A stretch of DNA of 64,000 bases from Paraburkholderia fungorum (GCF_902833645.1 NZ_CADFGE010000002.1:623158-687157), one strand, 5' to 3'; positions 50,896-62,700 are shown, numbered from the stretch's first letter. Notes: generated by a model not told the origin, from the sequence alone. Numbers and translations: made by a program.

Positions 50896-52224
50896 TCAAC
50901 CCACCAGACCGACCGTCTGCACCACCAGCCACAGGTTCGCCGCACTGATCACTACGAACAGCGACCAGGCGAGCAGCCGCGTCGGCAGTCTGTTGGCGAA
51001 TTCGCCCATCAGAGAGCGATCGTTGGTCATGCGAATCAACGGATAAAGTGCGAACGGCAGTTGCAGACTCAGCACCACTTGGCTTGCGACCAGCAGTTTG
51101 CCGACCGCGCCGTTGCCCATCATCTGCACGCCGATCAGCGCCGGAATCAAGGCCAGCGCCCGCGTGATGAAGCGCCGTTGCCAGCATGGAATTTTCAGCT
51201 TCAGGAAGCCTTCCATGATGACCTGCCCCGCCACCGTGCCGGTAAAGGTCGAACTTTGACCCGACGCCAGCAGCGTGATCGCGAACAATACCGCGGCAAA
51301 GCCGGTACCGACGATCGGCGCCAGCAGCTTGTAAGCGTCTTCGATTTCGGTAACCTGATTGTGGCCGGTCGCGTGGAACGCAGCGGCCGCGAGAATCAGG
51401 ATCGCCATGTTGATCAGCAGCGCGATCACCAGCGAGACGATCGTGTCGATGCGCGACATGCCGATCGCCGACCTGATGCTGGCCGGATCGCGCTTGACCG
51501 CACGGGTCTGCACGATCGACGAATGCAGGTACAGGTTGTGCGGCATCACAGTCGCACCGAGAATGCCGATCGCCAGATACATCGGCTCGCGGTTGCTGAG
51601 CGCTTGCCACGAAGGAATCAACCCTTGCGCAACCGACGGCCAATGCGGCTGCACCAGCGCCAGTTCGATGATGTAGCCCACGCCGATCGTCGCAATCAGG
51701 CCGAGCATAATCGCTTCGAGGTCACGAAAATTCTTGCCCTTCAGGCCGAGCACGATCAGCGTGTCGAACGCGGTCAGCAACACGCCGGTGGTCAGCGAGC
51801 ATTTAAAGAGCAAGTGAAAGGCCAATGCGCCACCGAGCACTTCTGCCAGATCGCAGGCCACGATCGAGAGTTCCGCGAGCAGCCACTGAAAACGGGCGAC
51901 GCCAGGCGAATAGCGCAGTCTCGACAACTCGGCGAGGTCGCGCCCGGTGGCGATGCCCAGACGCATGCTCAGGCATTGCAGCGCCATCGCCGCAAGACTC
52001 GACAGCATTACGACGAACAGCAGGCTGTAGCCGTAGCGCGAACCCGCTTCGATATCCGTGGCCCAATTGCCCGGGTCCATGTAGCCGATCGAAATCAGCA
52101 GACCGGGGCCGGCGAATTGCAGGATTTTTTTCCAGAACGGCGCGCCTTGCGAAACGGCAACCGTGCCTTGTACTTCAGACGGGCAGAACGGCGCCGTGGC
52201 GGTAGTCGGTAATTTGAACTGCAA
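50896..52224 (-). CDS. mntH: NRAMP-family manganese/divalent metal transporter
   Basis: The 442-residue transporter has the NRAMP metal-site motifs DPGNWATD in helix 1 and MPHNLYLHS in helix 6, and eleven hydrophobic segments. It imports Mn(II) with protons. The likely start is TTG 52224, a rare start codon, so the N-terminus is uncertain; no nearby ATG gives a better form. It converges with flhC. No MntR or Fur box is obvious upstream. Confidence 0.92.
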   Translation of the reverse strand: MQFKLPTTATAPFCPSEVQGTVAVSQGAPFWKKILQFAGPGLLISIGYMDPGNWATDIEAGSRYGYSLLFVVMLSSLAAMALQCLSMRLGIATGRDLAELSRLRYSPGVARFQWLLAELSIVACDLAEVLGGALAFHLLFKCSLTTGVLLTAFDTLIVLGLKGKNFRDLEAIMLGLIATIGVGYIIELALVQPHWPSVAQGLIPSWQALSNREPMYLAIGILGATVMPHNLYLHSSIVQTRAVKRDPASIRSAIGMSRIDTIVSLVIALLINMAILILAAAAFHATGHNQVTEIEDAYKLLAPIVGTGFAAVLFAITLLASGQSSTFTGTVAGQVIMEGFLKLKIPCWQRRFITRALALIPALIGVQMMGNGAVGKLLVASQVVLSLQLPFALYPLIRMTNDRSLMGEFANRLPTRLLAWSLFVVISAANLWLVVQTVGLVG

Positions 52225-52285
52225 TCCGGTGGTCTCTTGAAGAGGAATAAAACGCGACGCCTCATACCGGCCGCCGCGAACCGCT

Positions 52286-53488
52286 TCAAGTGTACAAAGA
52301 AACCTCCGGCAATGTCCCGCTCAATGCGTAGCGGCCGACGTCGCGCACGCGGTAGTCGAGCGGATCATGCAGCGTATGCACCCGGGCGTTGCGCCAGAAA
52401 CGGTCGAGTGCGAGCGGTGCATGCGTGGCGCGCGCGCCACAGGCGTCGAACAGTTTCTCGCTGACGTCGAGCGCGGCGCGATGCGCGACGATTTTTGCCT
52501 CCGAGGTGGCGAGCGCCACGCGGGCGCGCGTTTCGGCATCCAAAGCCGGGCCCTTTTGCCATGCGTCTTCGAGTGCGTAGGCCGCGCGCGTTGCCAGCGC
52601 TTCCGCGCTTACCGCCTGCAGACGCATCTCGCCGAAACGTTGGATCAGGTAGGGATCGTCGGTAGCTTGGTCGACGCCGGAAGAGATCCACGGCTTGCCG
52701 TATTGCGTGACGTACTCGCGAGCTTCCTCGAGCGCACCCTGCGCGATGCCGACGAACAGATTGGTCAGCACCTGCTGCGAGATCAGCGTGCGCAGACTTG
52801 CGTAGGGCGTGTCGGCCCGCGCCAGCACTTCATGCGGCTCGACCCGCACGGATGCAAAGGAGACGCTGCCGCTATCCGTTTGCCGCTGGCCGATCGGATT
52901 CCAGTCTTCGTGAACGGTAATGCCCTCGCGGGTGGTCGGCACCACGGCGAATACTGCTTTGCCCGTAGTCGGATCGAGCGCGGAAACCGTCATCATGTGC
53001 GAGCCGCGCGTGCCCGAACAGAATCCTTTCTGCCCGTCGAGGCGATAGCCGCCGTCGCGGGTCGCGCCAGCAACGAGTCGCGTGTCGAGCGGGTTGACCG
53101 CATTGCCCCACCACCAGCGCCCCTCCACCGTGCCGCTCAGGTAGCGGGCACGTTGTTCCGCGTTGCCCCAGACATTGACGCTGACCACCTGCAGGCACGT
53201 GAAGCCCAGCAGATGCGCGAGCGCGCTGTCGACTCGCGCGATCTGCCGGATCGTCTCGTAGATCTCCGGCCAGCGCGCACCGAGGCCGCCGAGTTCACGC
53301 GGCACGGCGAGCGTCAGCAGACCGGCGTCGGCGATCCATTGTTTTTCCTGCGCGGCGTGGCCGCCGTCGCGGTCGCGCTGAGCCGCACTGGCACGCAATG
53401 CCTTGAGCAAGCCGGCGAGATCGCGTACCACGGGCGCGGCGTCGGTTGGCAAGTTTTGCAGCGCCTCGGGATAACGAGGTTCGTTCAT
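52286..53488 (-). CDS. Acyl-CoA dehydrogenase-fold monooxygenase, SfnB/DszC-like
   Basis: The 400-residue protein has the acyl-CoA dehydrogenase fold: an N-terminal helical domain, a middle beta domain with WWWGNAVNPLDTRLVAG and GFCSGTRGSHMMTVSA, and a C-terminal helical bundle. Related SfnB/DszC proteins use reduced flavin to oxygenate sulfur compounds. It ends the metQ-LLM-metN-metI group, starting 97 bases after metI, which strongly suggests a sulfur-scavenging role. ATG 53488 has no clear ribosome site. Confidence 0.82.
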   Translation of the reverse strand: MNEPRYPEALQNLPTDAAPVVRDLAGLLKALRASAAQRDRDGGHAAQEKQWIADAGLLTLAVPRELGGLGARWPEIYETIRQIARVDSALAHLLGFTCLQVVSVNVWGNAEQRARYLSGTVEGRWWWGNAVNPLDTRLVAGATRDGGYRLDGQKGFCSGTRGSHMMTVSALDPTTGKAVFAVVPTTREGITVHEDWNPIGQRQTDSGSVSFASVRVEPHEVLARADTPYASLRTLISQQVLTNLFVGIAQGALEEAREYVTQYGKPWISSGVDQATDDPYLIQRFGEMRLQAVSAEALATRAAYALEDAWQKGPALDAETRARVALATSEAKIVAHRAALDVSEKLFDACGARATHAPLALDRFWRNARVHTLHDPLDYRVRDVGRYALSGTLPEVSLYT

Positions 53489-53584
53489 TGAATGTCCACG
53501 TGAAAAAGTTTGGCGAGCAGCGCATGGCTTATCCGTGCGACCAACTCGAGCTCGATCGGATTCGCGAGAATCTTCACGCCGCCA

Positions 53585-54241
53585 TCATGCGCGCTGCGCA
53601 AGCCGCCGGACAAAGCGGTCGCCCAGAAATTGCACCGCGGTCACGATCGCGATCAGCAACACGATTACGGTCACCATCACCGTGGTATCGAAACGCTGAT
53701 AACCGTAGCGGATCGCCAGGTCGCCGAGACCTCCGGCGCCCACCGCGCCCGCCATTGCGGAGGAGCCGATCATCGCCACCACCGTAATCGTGAAGCCGCC
53801 GAGAATGCCTGGCAGCGCCTCGGGCAACAGTACATGCCAGATGATATGCCGGCGCTGCGCGCCCATTGCCTGCGCGGCTTCGATCAGGCCGCGGTCCACT
53901 TCACGCAGGCTCACTTCGGCCACACGTGCAAAAAATGGAATGGCCGCGATACTGAGCGGCACAATCGCGGCCCACACGCCGATCGTCGTGCCGATCAGCA
54001 AACGCGTGAGCGGCAGCAGCGCAACCAGCAAAATGATAAACGGCGTGGAGCGAAACGCATTGACGAGCGCGCCGAGCGTGTTGTTCACTACGCGTTTTTC
54101 AAAGATCCCGCCTCGTGTCGTGGTGACCAGCACCAGGGCGAGTGGAATGCCGACCAGTGCCGCGACGAAGGCAGATACACCAACCATGACGATGGTGTCG
54201 CGGATCGCATCGGCGAGCTCCGAAAGCCAGAGATCAGACAT
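53585..54241 (-). CDS. metI: Methionine-type ABC transporter permease
   Basis: The 218-residue permease has five hydrophobic segments and the coupling motif [26 protein letters not shown]. It overlaps metN by 8 bases. It forms the channel for methionine or a related sulfur compound with MetN and MetQ. In this context an alkylsulfonate or methionine sulfoxide could also be the ligand. Confidence 0.9.
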   Translation of the reverse strand: MSDLWLSELADAIRDTIVMVGVSAFVAALVGIPLALVLVTTTRGGIFEKRVVNNTLGALVNAFRSTPFIILLVALLPLTRLLIGTTIGVWAAIVPLSIAAIPFFARVAEVSLREVDRGLIEAAQAMGAQRRHIIWHVLLPEALPGILGGFTITVVAMIGSSAMAGAVGAGGLGDLAIRYGYQRFDTTVMVTVIVLLIAIVTAVQFLGDRFVRRLAQRA

Positions 54242-55391
54242 AGCCGAGCACCTCGACATGATTGGCATAGCGACGTGCGCGTTCCAGCAAGTTCGCAATC
54301 TGCGTTTGCACCGTGCCGTCCGCATTCGCGCGCACTTGCGCCGACACCACCAGACGTCCTTGCGCATGGCCCTGAATCCGGTCGATGCCACCATGCACGA
54401 AGCTCACCCGCCCTCCTTCCAGGCTCAATGCGGAGGTCAATCCGCCGAGGTCGGGCTCGCTTGCATCGCTGCCGGTGAAACGCACGTCCAGCAGAATCCG
54501 TGCATCCGCTTGCGCAATTTCGTGCAACGGTTTGACGCGCGCGGCCAGATCCGCAGGCAGATCGTGCACCAGGGTACGCAGCAACGCGCGCGTTGCGTCA
54601 TGCTGCGGGTCGCCAAACACGCGCCACACGGAACCGGTCTCCACCACTTCGCCGCGCTCGATCACCGCCACCGTATCGCAGACCTCGCGAATCACCTGCA
54701 TTTCGTGCGTGATCAGCACAATGGTCAGTTTGAGCCGCTGATTGATATCGCGCAGCAACGCGAGAATGGCCTGTGTCGTTTCGGGATCGAGTGCGGACGT
54801 CGCTTCGTCGCATAGCAGGATGTCCGGGTCGGTCACGAGCGCGCGCGCGATTCCAACGCGCTGTTTCTGCCCACCGGACAAACTCGCCGGATAAGCGTCG
54901 CGCTTGCTGGAAAGACCGACCAGATCGAGCAACCCATCGACCTTTTTGTCGATCGCGGCTTTCGGCGCGCCGGCGATCTTTAGCGGCAACGCAATGTTCT
55001 CGCGCACCGTTTTCGCGGAGAGCAGATTGAAATGCTGGAACACCATGCCGATGCGCCGGCGCAACGTAACCAGCCCGCGTTCGTCGAGTTCGCCGACACT
55101 CACGCCATTCACGCGAACCGCGCCGGAACTCGGTTTTTCCAGACCGTTGACGAGCCGCAGCAGCGTCGATTTGCCTGCGCCGCTGCGCCCGATAATGCCG
55201 AACACCTCGCCGCGCGCCACCTTCAGCGTGACGTTCGAAAGCGCCGCGGTCGACACACCGCGCGTGTTGGCGAAAAGCTTGCCCACATTGTCGAAAACGA
55301 CAGCGTGCTGCGCGGTGTCAGGCGCAACGCGATTCAAGCCGCGGGATGGGGCGTCTTCAATGAACTGCGGCACGTCGAAAAGATTAGCCAT
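54234..55391 (-). CDS. metN: Methionine-type ABC transporter ATPase
   Basis: The 385-residue ATPase has Walker [10 protein letters not shown], signature LSGGQKQRV, Walker [13 protein letters not shown] and a C-terminal NIL regulatory domain of the MetN type (about residues 300-385). AGAGGA precedes ATG 55391. An extra N-terminal stretch of about 30 residues precedes the ATPase domain. It works with MetI and MetQ. It follows the LLM monooxygenase by 13 bases. Confidence 0.9.
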   Translation of the reverse strand: MANLFDVPQFIEDAPSRGLNRVAPDTAQHAVVFDNVGKLFANTRGVSTAALSNVTLKVARGEVFGIIGRSGAGKSTLLRLVNGLEKPSSGAVRVNGVSVGELDERGLVTLRRRIGMVFQHFNLLSAKTVRENIALPLKIAGAPKAAIDKKVDGLLDLVGLSSKRDAYPASLSGGQKQRVGIARALVTDPDILLCDEATSALDPETTQAILALLRDINQRLKLTIVLITHEMQVIREVCDTVAVIERGEVVETGSVWRVFGDPQHDATRALLRTLVHDLPADLAARVKPLHEIAQADARILLDVRFTGSDASEPDLGGLTSALSLEGGRVSFVHGGIDRIQGHAQGRLVVSAQVRANADGTVQTQIANLLERARRYANHVEVLGYV

Positions 55392-55404
55392 GGCTGCGTT
55401 CCTC

Positions 55405-56811
55405 TCAGGCGTCCACGGTGGACGGTGCATCGGTTTGCGCACGACGCCGATGCTGCGCGCCGGCATGCACGTCGGGCAATCGCGCACGGCCGCCGCCGAA
55501 CAGCTTTTCGCGCAGCGTGGGCGCCGGGTCGTAGTCTTCCTTGTACACGCCGCGATTCTGCAACTCCGGCACCACCAGATCCACGAAGTCTTCAAACGAT
55601 TCGGGCATGACAGTACGCGTCAGATTGAATCCGTCCACGCCTGCCTCTTCTATCCACGAGATCAACTCATCCGCGATTTGCTGAGGCGAACCGACCACGG
55701 GCTTCGCGCGGCCGCCGAGCGTCATCTGTTCGAGCACCTTGCGTTTGGTCCACACGCCGCTCACGCTCTTCTTCGAAATTGCTTCAACGGCCGATTGCAT
55801 CGATTCGGTCTTCACATATGAAATCGGTTCATCCAGCGCGTATTGCGAGAAGTCGATGCCGGTCGAGCTGGAGAAGTGCGCGATGCCGCCTTCGGCACTC
55901 GCATAGCGCCGGTACTCCTCGAACTTCTCCTGTGCGGCGCGTTCTGTTTCGCCGACTACAACGGTAATGCCGGCAAAGATCTTGATATCGTCAGGCGCAC
56001 GGCCGAAGCGCACCGCCCGCGCCCGGATGTCGTCGACAATGGAGCGCGTAAGCTGCTTGTTCTGCCCGCCGACAAAGACACATTCCGCGTGACGCGCCGC
56101 GAAATCGACGCCCCGGCTCGACGAACCCGCCTGATAGAGAACAGGCGTGCGTTGCGGCGACGGCTCGCTCAGATGGATGGCGTCGATCGAATAGTACGGA
56201 CCGTCGTGTTTCACCCGATGCACCTTGCCGGGATGCGAAAAGATACGCGCCGCGCGATCGCGCACCACGGCGTCGTCTTCCCAGCTTTGTTCCCACAGCT
56301 TGTAGACCACCTCCATGTAATCGTCCGCGCGGTCGTAGCGATCGTCGTGACCGATCTGCTGCGCGAGGCCCATGCCCCGCGCGGCGCTGTCCAGATAGCC
56401 GGTAACGATGTTCCAGCCCACCCGCCCTTTGGTCAGATGATCCAGCGTCGACATACGGCGAGCGAACAGGTACGGCGGCTCATAAGTCAGATTCGACGTG
56501 ACGCCGAAGCCGATATGTTGGGTCACATGCGCCATGGCCGGCACGATCAGCGAGGGATCGTTGATCGGAATCTGCACCGATTCACGCAGCGGCGTGTCCG
56601 GACCGCCCTGATAAACGTCGTACACGCCGACGATATCCGCCAGAAAGATTCCGTCGAACTTGCCGCGCTCAAGCGTTTGCGCAAGGCTCGTCCAGTAATC
56701 GAGGTCGGTGTACTGTGCGGAACGGTCCCGCGGGTGCGTCCACAAACCATGGTTGATATGGCCAACCGCATTCATGTTGAACGCGTTCAGCAGAATCTTT
56801 TTCTTCGCCAT
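55405..56811 (-). CDS. LLM-class flavin-dependent monooxygenase (NtaA/DszA/SnaA family)
   Basis: The 468-residue protein belongs to the bacterial luciferase-like family of nitrilotriacetate monooxygenase type: [26 protein letters not shown] at the N-terminus, [20 protein letters not shown] for flavin phosphate, and [27 protein letters not shown]. It uses FMNH2 and oxygen to cleave C-S or C-N bonds, so it would free sulfite or similar from an organosulfur compound. AAGGAG precedes ATG 56811. It sits between metQ and metN, an unusual place that ties it to the imported ligand. Confidence 0.88.
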   Translation of the reverse strand: MAKKKILLNAFNMNAVGHINHGLWTHPRDRSAQYTDLDYWTSLAQTLERGKFDGIFLADIVGVYDVYQGGPDTPLRESVQIPINDPSLIVPAMAHVTQHIGFGVTSNLTYEPPYLFARRMSTLDHLTKGRVGWNIVTGYLDSAARGMGLAQQIGHDDRYDRADDYMEVVYKLWEQSWEDDAVVRDRAARIFSHPGKVHRVKHDGPYYSIDAIHLSEPSPQRTPVLYQAGSSSRGVDFAARHAECVFVGGQNKQLTRSIVDDIRARAVRFGRAPDDIKIFAGITVVVGETERAAQEKFEEYRRYASAEGGIAHFSSSTGIDFSQYALDEPISYVKTESMQSAVEAISKKSVSGVWTKRKVLEQMTLGGRAKPVVGSPQQIADELISWIEEAGVDGFNLTRTVMPESFEDFVDLVVPELQNRGVYKEDYDPAPTLREKLFGGGRARLPDVHAGAQHRRRAQTDAPSTVDA

Positions 56812-56894
56812 CGTGTGGCTCCTTGCTCTATTTGACGCTGGCCGCGCGGCCTTCGCAGCCTTCGCAGCCTTGTTACGCAACTGAATCGCGCGCC

Positions 56895-57743
56895 TTACCA
56901 CGCGACGGCGTAAAGATCGCCGAAGGCTTTATCGAGCGCCGCGCGCACTGCGGGCGAATGCTGATAGATCGAGATGAACTTGCGGATACGCGGGTCGTTT
57001 GCGCTTTCCGGGCGCACAACCCACTGAATCGCATAGTTCTTGTTTTCCACGCCGTCGAACAGCAACGCGCTATTCGGATCGGTGGTGCCCGCGAGCTTGA
57101 TGAAGCTCGGATAGCCCTGGGCGAGATCGACATCGTCGAGCGAGCGCGCCAGCTGCGATGCTTCGAGCTGGACGATTTTCAGGTGCTTCGGGTTGTCGAT
57201 GATGTTAAGCGTCGTAGCGCGATAGTCGATGCCCGGCGTCAGTTTGATAAGACCGGCGCGTTGCAGCAGCAACAGACCGCGGCCGCCGTTGACCGGATCG
57301 TTGGCAATGGCGACGGTGGCGCCGTCCTTCAGTTGATCGAAGCTTTTGATCTTCTTCGAGTACAGACCGATCTTCATGATCGTGCCTGGCGCAATCGCGA
57401 CGAAGTTATAGCCGCCCTGCTTCTTTGCGTTCTCGAGAAACGGGATGTGCTGGAAATAGTTGACGTCGATATCCTTGTTGGCGAGGGCCGCGTTCGGCGT
57501 ATTCCAGTCGGTGAACTCGATGATCTTCACGTCCAGCCCCTGCTCCTTCGCTTCGCGCGCGGCCACTTTGAGCGCTTCGATTTGCGGGCTGGTGGCGATA
57601 CCGATTTTCAGCGTCGGGGTATCCGCCGCGGAAGCCGGCGCGGCAAACAAGGTCAGCGCGACGCCGAATACACTGAATACACCGCTCAGCGTCAGCGCGG
57701 GCGCGCGGAAAAAACGCTGCACGGCGGAGAGGGAAATGGGCAT
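56895..57743 (-). CDS. metQ: MetQ/NlpA-family ABC binding protein
   Basis: The 282-residue protein has a signal peptide (LTLSGVFSVFGVALTLFAAPASAADT, cut near residue 41) and the NlpA-type domain LKIGIATSPQIEALKVAAREAKEQGLDVKIIEFTDWNTPNAAL. No lipobox Cys is visible, so it is a soluble periplasmic form rather than the usual lipoprotein. It binds methionine or, given the co-encoded monooxygenases, a related organosulfur compound. It is the first gene of the operon. Confidence 0.87.
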   Translation of the reverse strand: MPISLSAVQRFFRAPALTLSGVFSVFGVALTLFAAPASAADTPTLKIGIATSPQIEALKVAAREAKEQGLDVKIIEFTDWNTPNAALANKDIDVNYFQHIPFLENAKKQGGYNFVAIAPGTIMKIGLYSKKIKSFDQLKDGATVAIANDPVNGGRGLLLLQRAGLIKLTPGIDYRATTLNIIDNPKHLKIVQLEASQLARSLDDVDLAQGYPSFIKLAGTTDPNSALLFDGVENKNYAIQWVVRPESANDPRIRKFISIYQHSPAVRAALDKAFGDLYAVAW

Positions 57744-58068
57744 GGTGAGCTCTTTAGCGTTGTGGCGTGGCGTGTTTCGGGACGAGCCGATCCCACAGCA
57801 CGCGGGCAGGCGCGCCGGAATCGGCCAGGCAAACGGATAACGGAAATCCGCAACGCGCGGTTTAACCGGCGCGCAGCGGCAATAGAGCGCGCGAGCGGAT
57901 CAGCGCGGACAGCGGCAGGTTGGACAGGTCATCGCCTCTCTCCAGATGAGGTGCGAATCATGATAGACGGCGCGAAACCGGCGGTCTACGAACGGATTTT
58001 GGGAAGGAAAGCGGGAAAAATGATTTGGAGCGGCGCACCCCGCGCGTACATCGACTCACTCCGTAAGC
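57744..58068. other. Intergenic region carrying the metQ promoter
   Basis: About 325 bases upstream of metQ. It must include the sulfur operon promoter, but I see no clear palindrome, riboswitch fold or small gene. Confidence 0.5.
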
Positions 58069-58107
58069 AAAAAAACACCGGGCCGCGCTTTGGCAAGCGC
58101 GACCCGG
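58069..58107 (-). terminator. Rho-independent terminator of the RND efflux operon
   Basis: Read on the minus strand: CCGGG, a small bulge, GCGCTT, a 4-base loop, AAGCGC, a bulge and CCCGG, then seven Ts. It lies 35 bases after the stop of the outer-membrane factor gene and is a strong intrinsic terminator. Confidence 0.88.
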
Positions 58108-58141
58108 CGTTCCTCATCGACCAGTAAACCGGAAGCCGACC

Positions 58142-59776
58142 CTAGCGCTTCGCCACCTGATCCACCGGCGCTGAAGCAGAACCAGAAACCGAGTTGCTCG
58201 ATGCGGCGATCGCACCCGACGCCGGCGCAACCGCGCCCACCGCCGTATCGCCCGCCGGCTTCGCATCGCCCCAGCCACCGCCTAGCGCGCGAATCAGATT
58301 GACGGTCGCCACCGCCTGCGTACCCGACAAATGACTCGCCTGCAGTTGCGTAAGCAGCACCTGCCGCTCGCCGTCAATCACATCCAGATAGCTGACCGCG
58401 CCTTCCGTGTACTGCGTGCGCGACAGATGCGCCGCACGCTGCGATGCCTCGACCGCGTTGTTCTGCTCGCGTATCTGATCGTCGAGCAAGCGCAGATCGG
58501 CCAGATTGTCTTCGACCTCACGGAACGCCACCAGCACCTGCTGACGGTATTGCGCGACATCCTCGTCGTACTTCGAACGCGCTTGCGCCAGGTTTGCCTT
58601 GCGGCGGCCACCGTCGAACAAAGGCAGCGTGAGCGCGGTACCGGCGAACGGCCCGAGAATGAACGCACGGCTCGACCACATGAACAGATCGCCCAGCGTC
58701 GCCGATTCAAAGCCAGCCCCACCCGTGATATCGAGCTTCGGGAAGAATGCCGATTTCGCGAGGCCGACCCGCGCATTGGCCGCCATCATTGCCCGCTCCG
58801 CCGCCGAAATATCCGGCCGACGCTCAAGCAGTGCCGAAGGCAAACCTGCCGGCACGCGCGCCGTCACCGGCACGAGCGGCGCTTCCGGGAACGAGAAATC
58901 CGCCGGCGGCTTGCCGAGCAGAATCGCGAGACTGTGCTCGGAGGCCGCGCGCTGACGCGCCACGCCCACGGCGTCCGCACGCGCACTTGCCAGTTCGTTG
59001 CGAGCGCGCGAAACATCCAGTTCGCCGATATCGCCTTCCTTGAAACGGCGCTCGATCAGTTTCAGTGTGTCTTCGCGCAACGCCACGGTGCGGCGGTACA
59101 GATCCTGATCCGTGTCGAGTTCGCGCAACTGAAAGTAGTTTTGCGCGACGTCGGCCTGCAACGACAACTGCACCGAGCGAAACAGCGCTTCAGTTTGCTG
59201 CTCGTCGGCACGCGACGCATTCACGTTCGAACCGACCCGCCCGAACAGATCGGTCTCATACGACGCGCCCACCTGGGCACGCCAGATCGTGCCGGTCGTG
59301 CCGCCCGCGCTATCCGGCTGGAACTGCGAGGCAGCCGATGCCCGTTCACGCGTCGGGCCGAAGCCCGCGTCGAGCTTCGGGAACCAGTCCGATTTCGCCG
59401 CCTGGGTCACCGCGCGCGCCTGTTGCACGCGGGCCGCAGCCGCCTTCAGATCCTGATTCGCGGCAGCCGCCTGCTCTTCCAGCGCGTTGAGTTGCGGGTC
59501 GCCGAAAATCGTCCACCAGTCACCGCGATGCGCGTCGTCGGCGGGCTGCGCCTGTTTCCAGGTACCCGTGTCCTGCGGCGATGCGGCTGACGTAGCCGAT
59601 GTACCCGACGTAGCGGACGCACCCGAGGCAGCCACCGGCGCTTCCTTGAACGCAGCCGGCGTATCCACCTCCGGCCGCTTGTACGTGGGCTCCACGGAGC
59701 AGGCCGCGAGCAACGCCACCAGCAAACCGCTGGCAGCCGCCCGGCCCCACCCGCCTAAAGATTCAAAGCGATTCAT
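58142..59776 (-). CDS. RND efflux outer-membrane lipoprotein, NodT/OprM family
   Basis: The 544-residue protein has a lipoprotein signal (GLLVALLAACSVEPTYKRPEV) with the lipidated Cys at about 26. Two TolC-like helical repeats with many coiled segments span about residues 90-480. Residues about 45-70 are a Ser/Ala/Thr-rich stretch (SGASATSGTSATS) of uncertain function. It forms the outer-membrane exit duct with the pump and adaptor encoded upstream. GGAG precedes ATG 59776. Confidence 0.9.
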   Translation of the reverse strand: MNRFESLGGWGRAAASGLLVALLAACSVEPTYKRPEVDTPAAFKEAPVAASGASATSGTSATSAASPQDTGTWKQAQPADDAHRGDWWTIFGDPQLNALEEQAAAANQDLKAAAARVQQARAVTQAAKSDWFPKLDAGFGPTRERASAASQFQPDSAGGTTGTIWRAQVGASYETDLFGRVGSNVNASRADEQQTEALFRSVQLSLQADVAQNYFQLRELDTDQDLYRRTVALREDTLKLIERRFKEGDIGELDVSRARNELASARADAVGVARQRAASEHSLAILLGKPPADFSFPEAPLVPVTARVPAGLPSALLERRPDISAAERAMMAANARVGLAKSAFFPKLDITGGAGFESATLGDLFMWSSRAFILGPFAGTALTLPLFDGGRRKANLAQARSKYDEDVAQYRQQVLVAFREVEDNLADLRLLDDQIREQNNAVEASQRAAHLSRTQYTEGAVSYLDVIDGERQVLLTQLQASHLSGTQAVATVNLIRALGGGWGDAKPAGDTAVGAVAPASGAIAASSNSVSGSASAPVDQVAKR

Positions 59777-59789
59777 TTTTATTTTCTCC

Positions 59790-62700
59790 TCAGGCGTCCG
59801 TCAACGGCGCCCCAAGATGCGGTGCGTCTTTCTGCGCGACGTGAATCGTCCCGCCCGCCAACGTACGCAGCACCACATAGAACACAGGGGTCAGCATCAG
59901 GCCGAACAGCGTCACGCCGAGCATGCCGAAGAACACCGCGATACCCATCGCGTGACGCATCTCCGAACCCGCTCCACTCGAAAGCACCAGCGGCACCACA
60001 CCCATGATGAAAGCGATCGACGTCATCAGAATCGGCCGCAGACGCAACCGGCTCGCCTCGATCGCCGCCGCCAGCGGCGTGCGCCCGTCATGCTCCAGCT
60101 CGCGCGCAAACTCCACAATCAGAATCGCGTTCTTCGCCGACAGCCCCACCAGCACCATCAAGCCAATCTGCGTGAAGATGTTGTTGTCGCCGCCCGTGAG
60201 CCAAACCCCGGTGAGCGCGGACAGCACGCTCATCGGCACGATCAGGATCACCGCGAGCGGCAGCGTCAGGCTTTCGTACAACGCGGCCAGCACGAGGAAC
60301 ACGAGCAGCACGCTGATCGGGAACACCCACAAACCCGCATTGCCGGCGATGATCTGCTGATACGTCAGGTCGGTCCATTCGAGCTTGACACCGTGCGGCA
60401 AGGTTTCCGCCGCCACGCGTTCAGCCGCCGCTTGCGCCTGGCCCGACGAGTAACCCGGCGCCGGACCACCGTTGATGTCGGCCGCCGTGTAGCCGTTGTA
60501 TCGCACCACCATCTCCGGACCGTACGTAGGCGTGACCGTCACCAGCGACGACAACGGCACCATGTCGCCAGCCGCATTACGCGTCTTCAGTTGCAGGATG
60601 TCGTCGGCACGTTGACGGAACGGCGCATCGGCCTGGACCCGCACCTGATACACGCGGCCAAAGCGGTTGAAGTCGTTCACATACAGCGAGCCGAGATAGA
60701 TCTGCATCGTATTGAACACGTCTGTCACCGGCACGCCGAGCTGCTTGGCCTTCACGCGATCCAGGTCGACGTTCAGTTGCGGCACGTTGATCTGATAGCT
60801 GGAGAACGTCGGTCCGAGTTCAGGCGTTTGCGCCGCCTTCTTCACGAATGCCTCCGCGGCCTTGTTCAGCTCCGCGTAACCCACCGCACCATGGTCTTCC
60901 AGTTGCATCTTGAAGCCGCCGAGCGTACCGAGACCCAGCACCGGAGGCGGCGGGAACACCGCCACGAACGAGTCCTTGATCGCTCCATACTGCTGATTCA
61001 ATGCACCGGCAATCGCACCGGCCGAGAGCTTCTTGTTGCCGCGCTCCTTGAAAGGCTTCAGCGTGACGAACACGATGCCCGCGCTCGAACTATTGGTAAA
61101 GCCGTTCACCGACAGACCCGGGAAGGCCACTGCGCTTTCCACGCCCGGCTGCTTCAAGGCGATCGAACTCATATCGCGGATCACCTTTTCGGTACGATCC
61201 AGCGACGCACCGTTCGGCAATTGCGCGAAGGCAATCAGGTATTCCTTGTCCTGCGCCGGCACGAAACCGCCCGGCACGACGCGCGAGATCAGCACCGTTG
61301 CGCCCAGCAGGATCGCGTACACCGCGAGCATCGCGCCCTTACGGCGCAACACGCCCTTCACGCCACGGCCATACTCCGTCGAGCCGCGATGGAAGACCTT
61401 GTTGAAGCCCTTGAAGAAGCGGCCCAGCACGCGATTCATCAGGCGCGTCAGGAAGTCTTCCTTGGCGCCGTGACCGCGCAACAGCATCGCGGACAAAGCC
61501 GGTGACAACGTCAGCGAGTTGAACGCCGAGATCACCGTCGAGATCGCGATGGTCATCGCGAACTGCTTGTAGAACTGCCCGGTCAAGCCGGTCATGAAAG
61601 CGAGCGGCACGAACACGGCGACCAGCGTCAGCGCGATTGCGATAATCGGCCCGCTCACCTCCTGCATCGCCTTATAGGTGGCATCGCGCGCACTGAGCCC
61701 ATTTTCGATGTTCCGCTCGACGTTCTCCACCACCACGATCGCATCGTCCACCACGATCCCGATGGCCAGCACCATCCCGAACAATGACAACGCGTTGATC
61801 GAGAAGCCGAATGCGAGCAGCAACGAGAACGTACCGACAATCGACACCGGCACCGCAATCAACGGAATGATCGACGCACGCCACGTTTGCAGGAACACGA
61901 TCACCACGATCACCACCAGCGCGATTGCTTCGAGCAGCGTGTGGATCACCGCCTCGATACTCGAACGCACGAATTGCGTCGGGTCATAGACGATCTTGTA
62001 CTCGACGCCGGCCGGCATATCTTCCGCCAGTTCTTTCATCGCGGAGCGGACCTGGTCGGAAATCGCCAGCGAGTTCGCACCCGGTGCCTGATTGATAGCG
62101 AGCGCCACCGCCGGTTTGTTATCCAGCAGCGAACGCAGGCCATATTCCGACGCCGCCAGTTCGATACGCGCAATATCACGCAGGTACGTGACGCCGCCAT
62201 CCGGCGCCGTTTTGACGATGATGTCGCCGAATTCGCCCTCAGTCTTCAAACGGCCACGCGCATTCACCGACAACTGCAATTGCGTGCCCGGTACCGAAGG
62301 CGATGCGCCGATCACACCGGCTGCCACCTGAATGTTCTGCTCACGGATCGCGTTGACCACTTCGGTCGCCGTCAAACCGCGCTGTGCGACTTTCTGCGGA
62401 TCGAGCCAGACACGCATCGCGTAGTCGCCCGAACCCCACAACTGCACTTCGCCGACGCCCTGAATTCGCGCCAGGCGGTCCTTGACGTTGAGCAGCGCGT
62501 AGTTGCGCAGATACGTCATGTCGTAGCGATTGTTCGGCGAGATCAGGTGGACCACCATCGTCAGCGTAGGCGAACTCTTGATGGTCGTGATGCCAAGCCG
62601 TTGCACGTCTTCCGGCAGGCGCGGCAGCGCCTGGTTGACGCGGTTCTGCACCAGTTGCGTCGCAAGGTCCGGATTGGTGCCGAGCTTGAAGGTCACCGTC

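Noticed and set aside
59487..61505. Plus-strand open frame of 672 codons across the RND pump gene
   Set aside because: Antisense of a strongly supported pump gene; His/Arg-rich composition and no domains.
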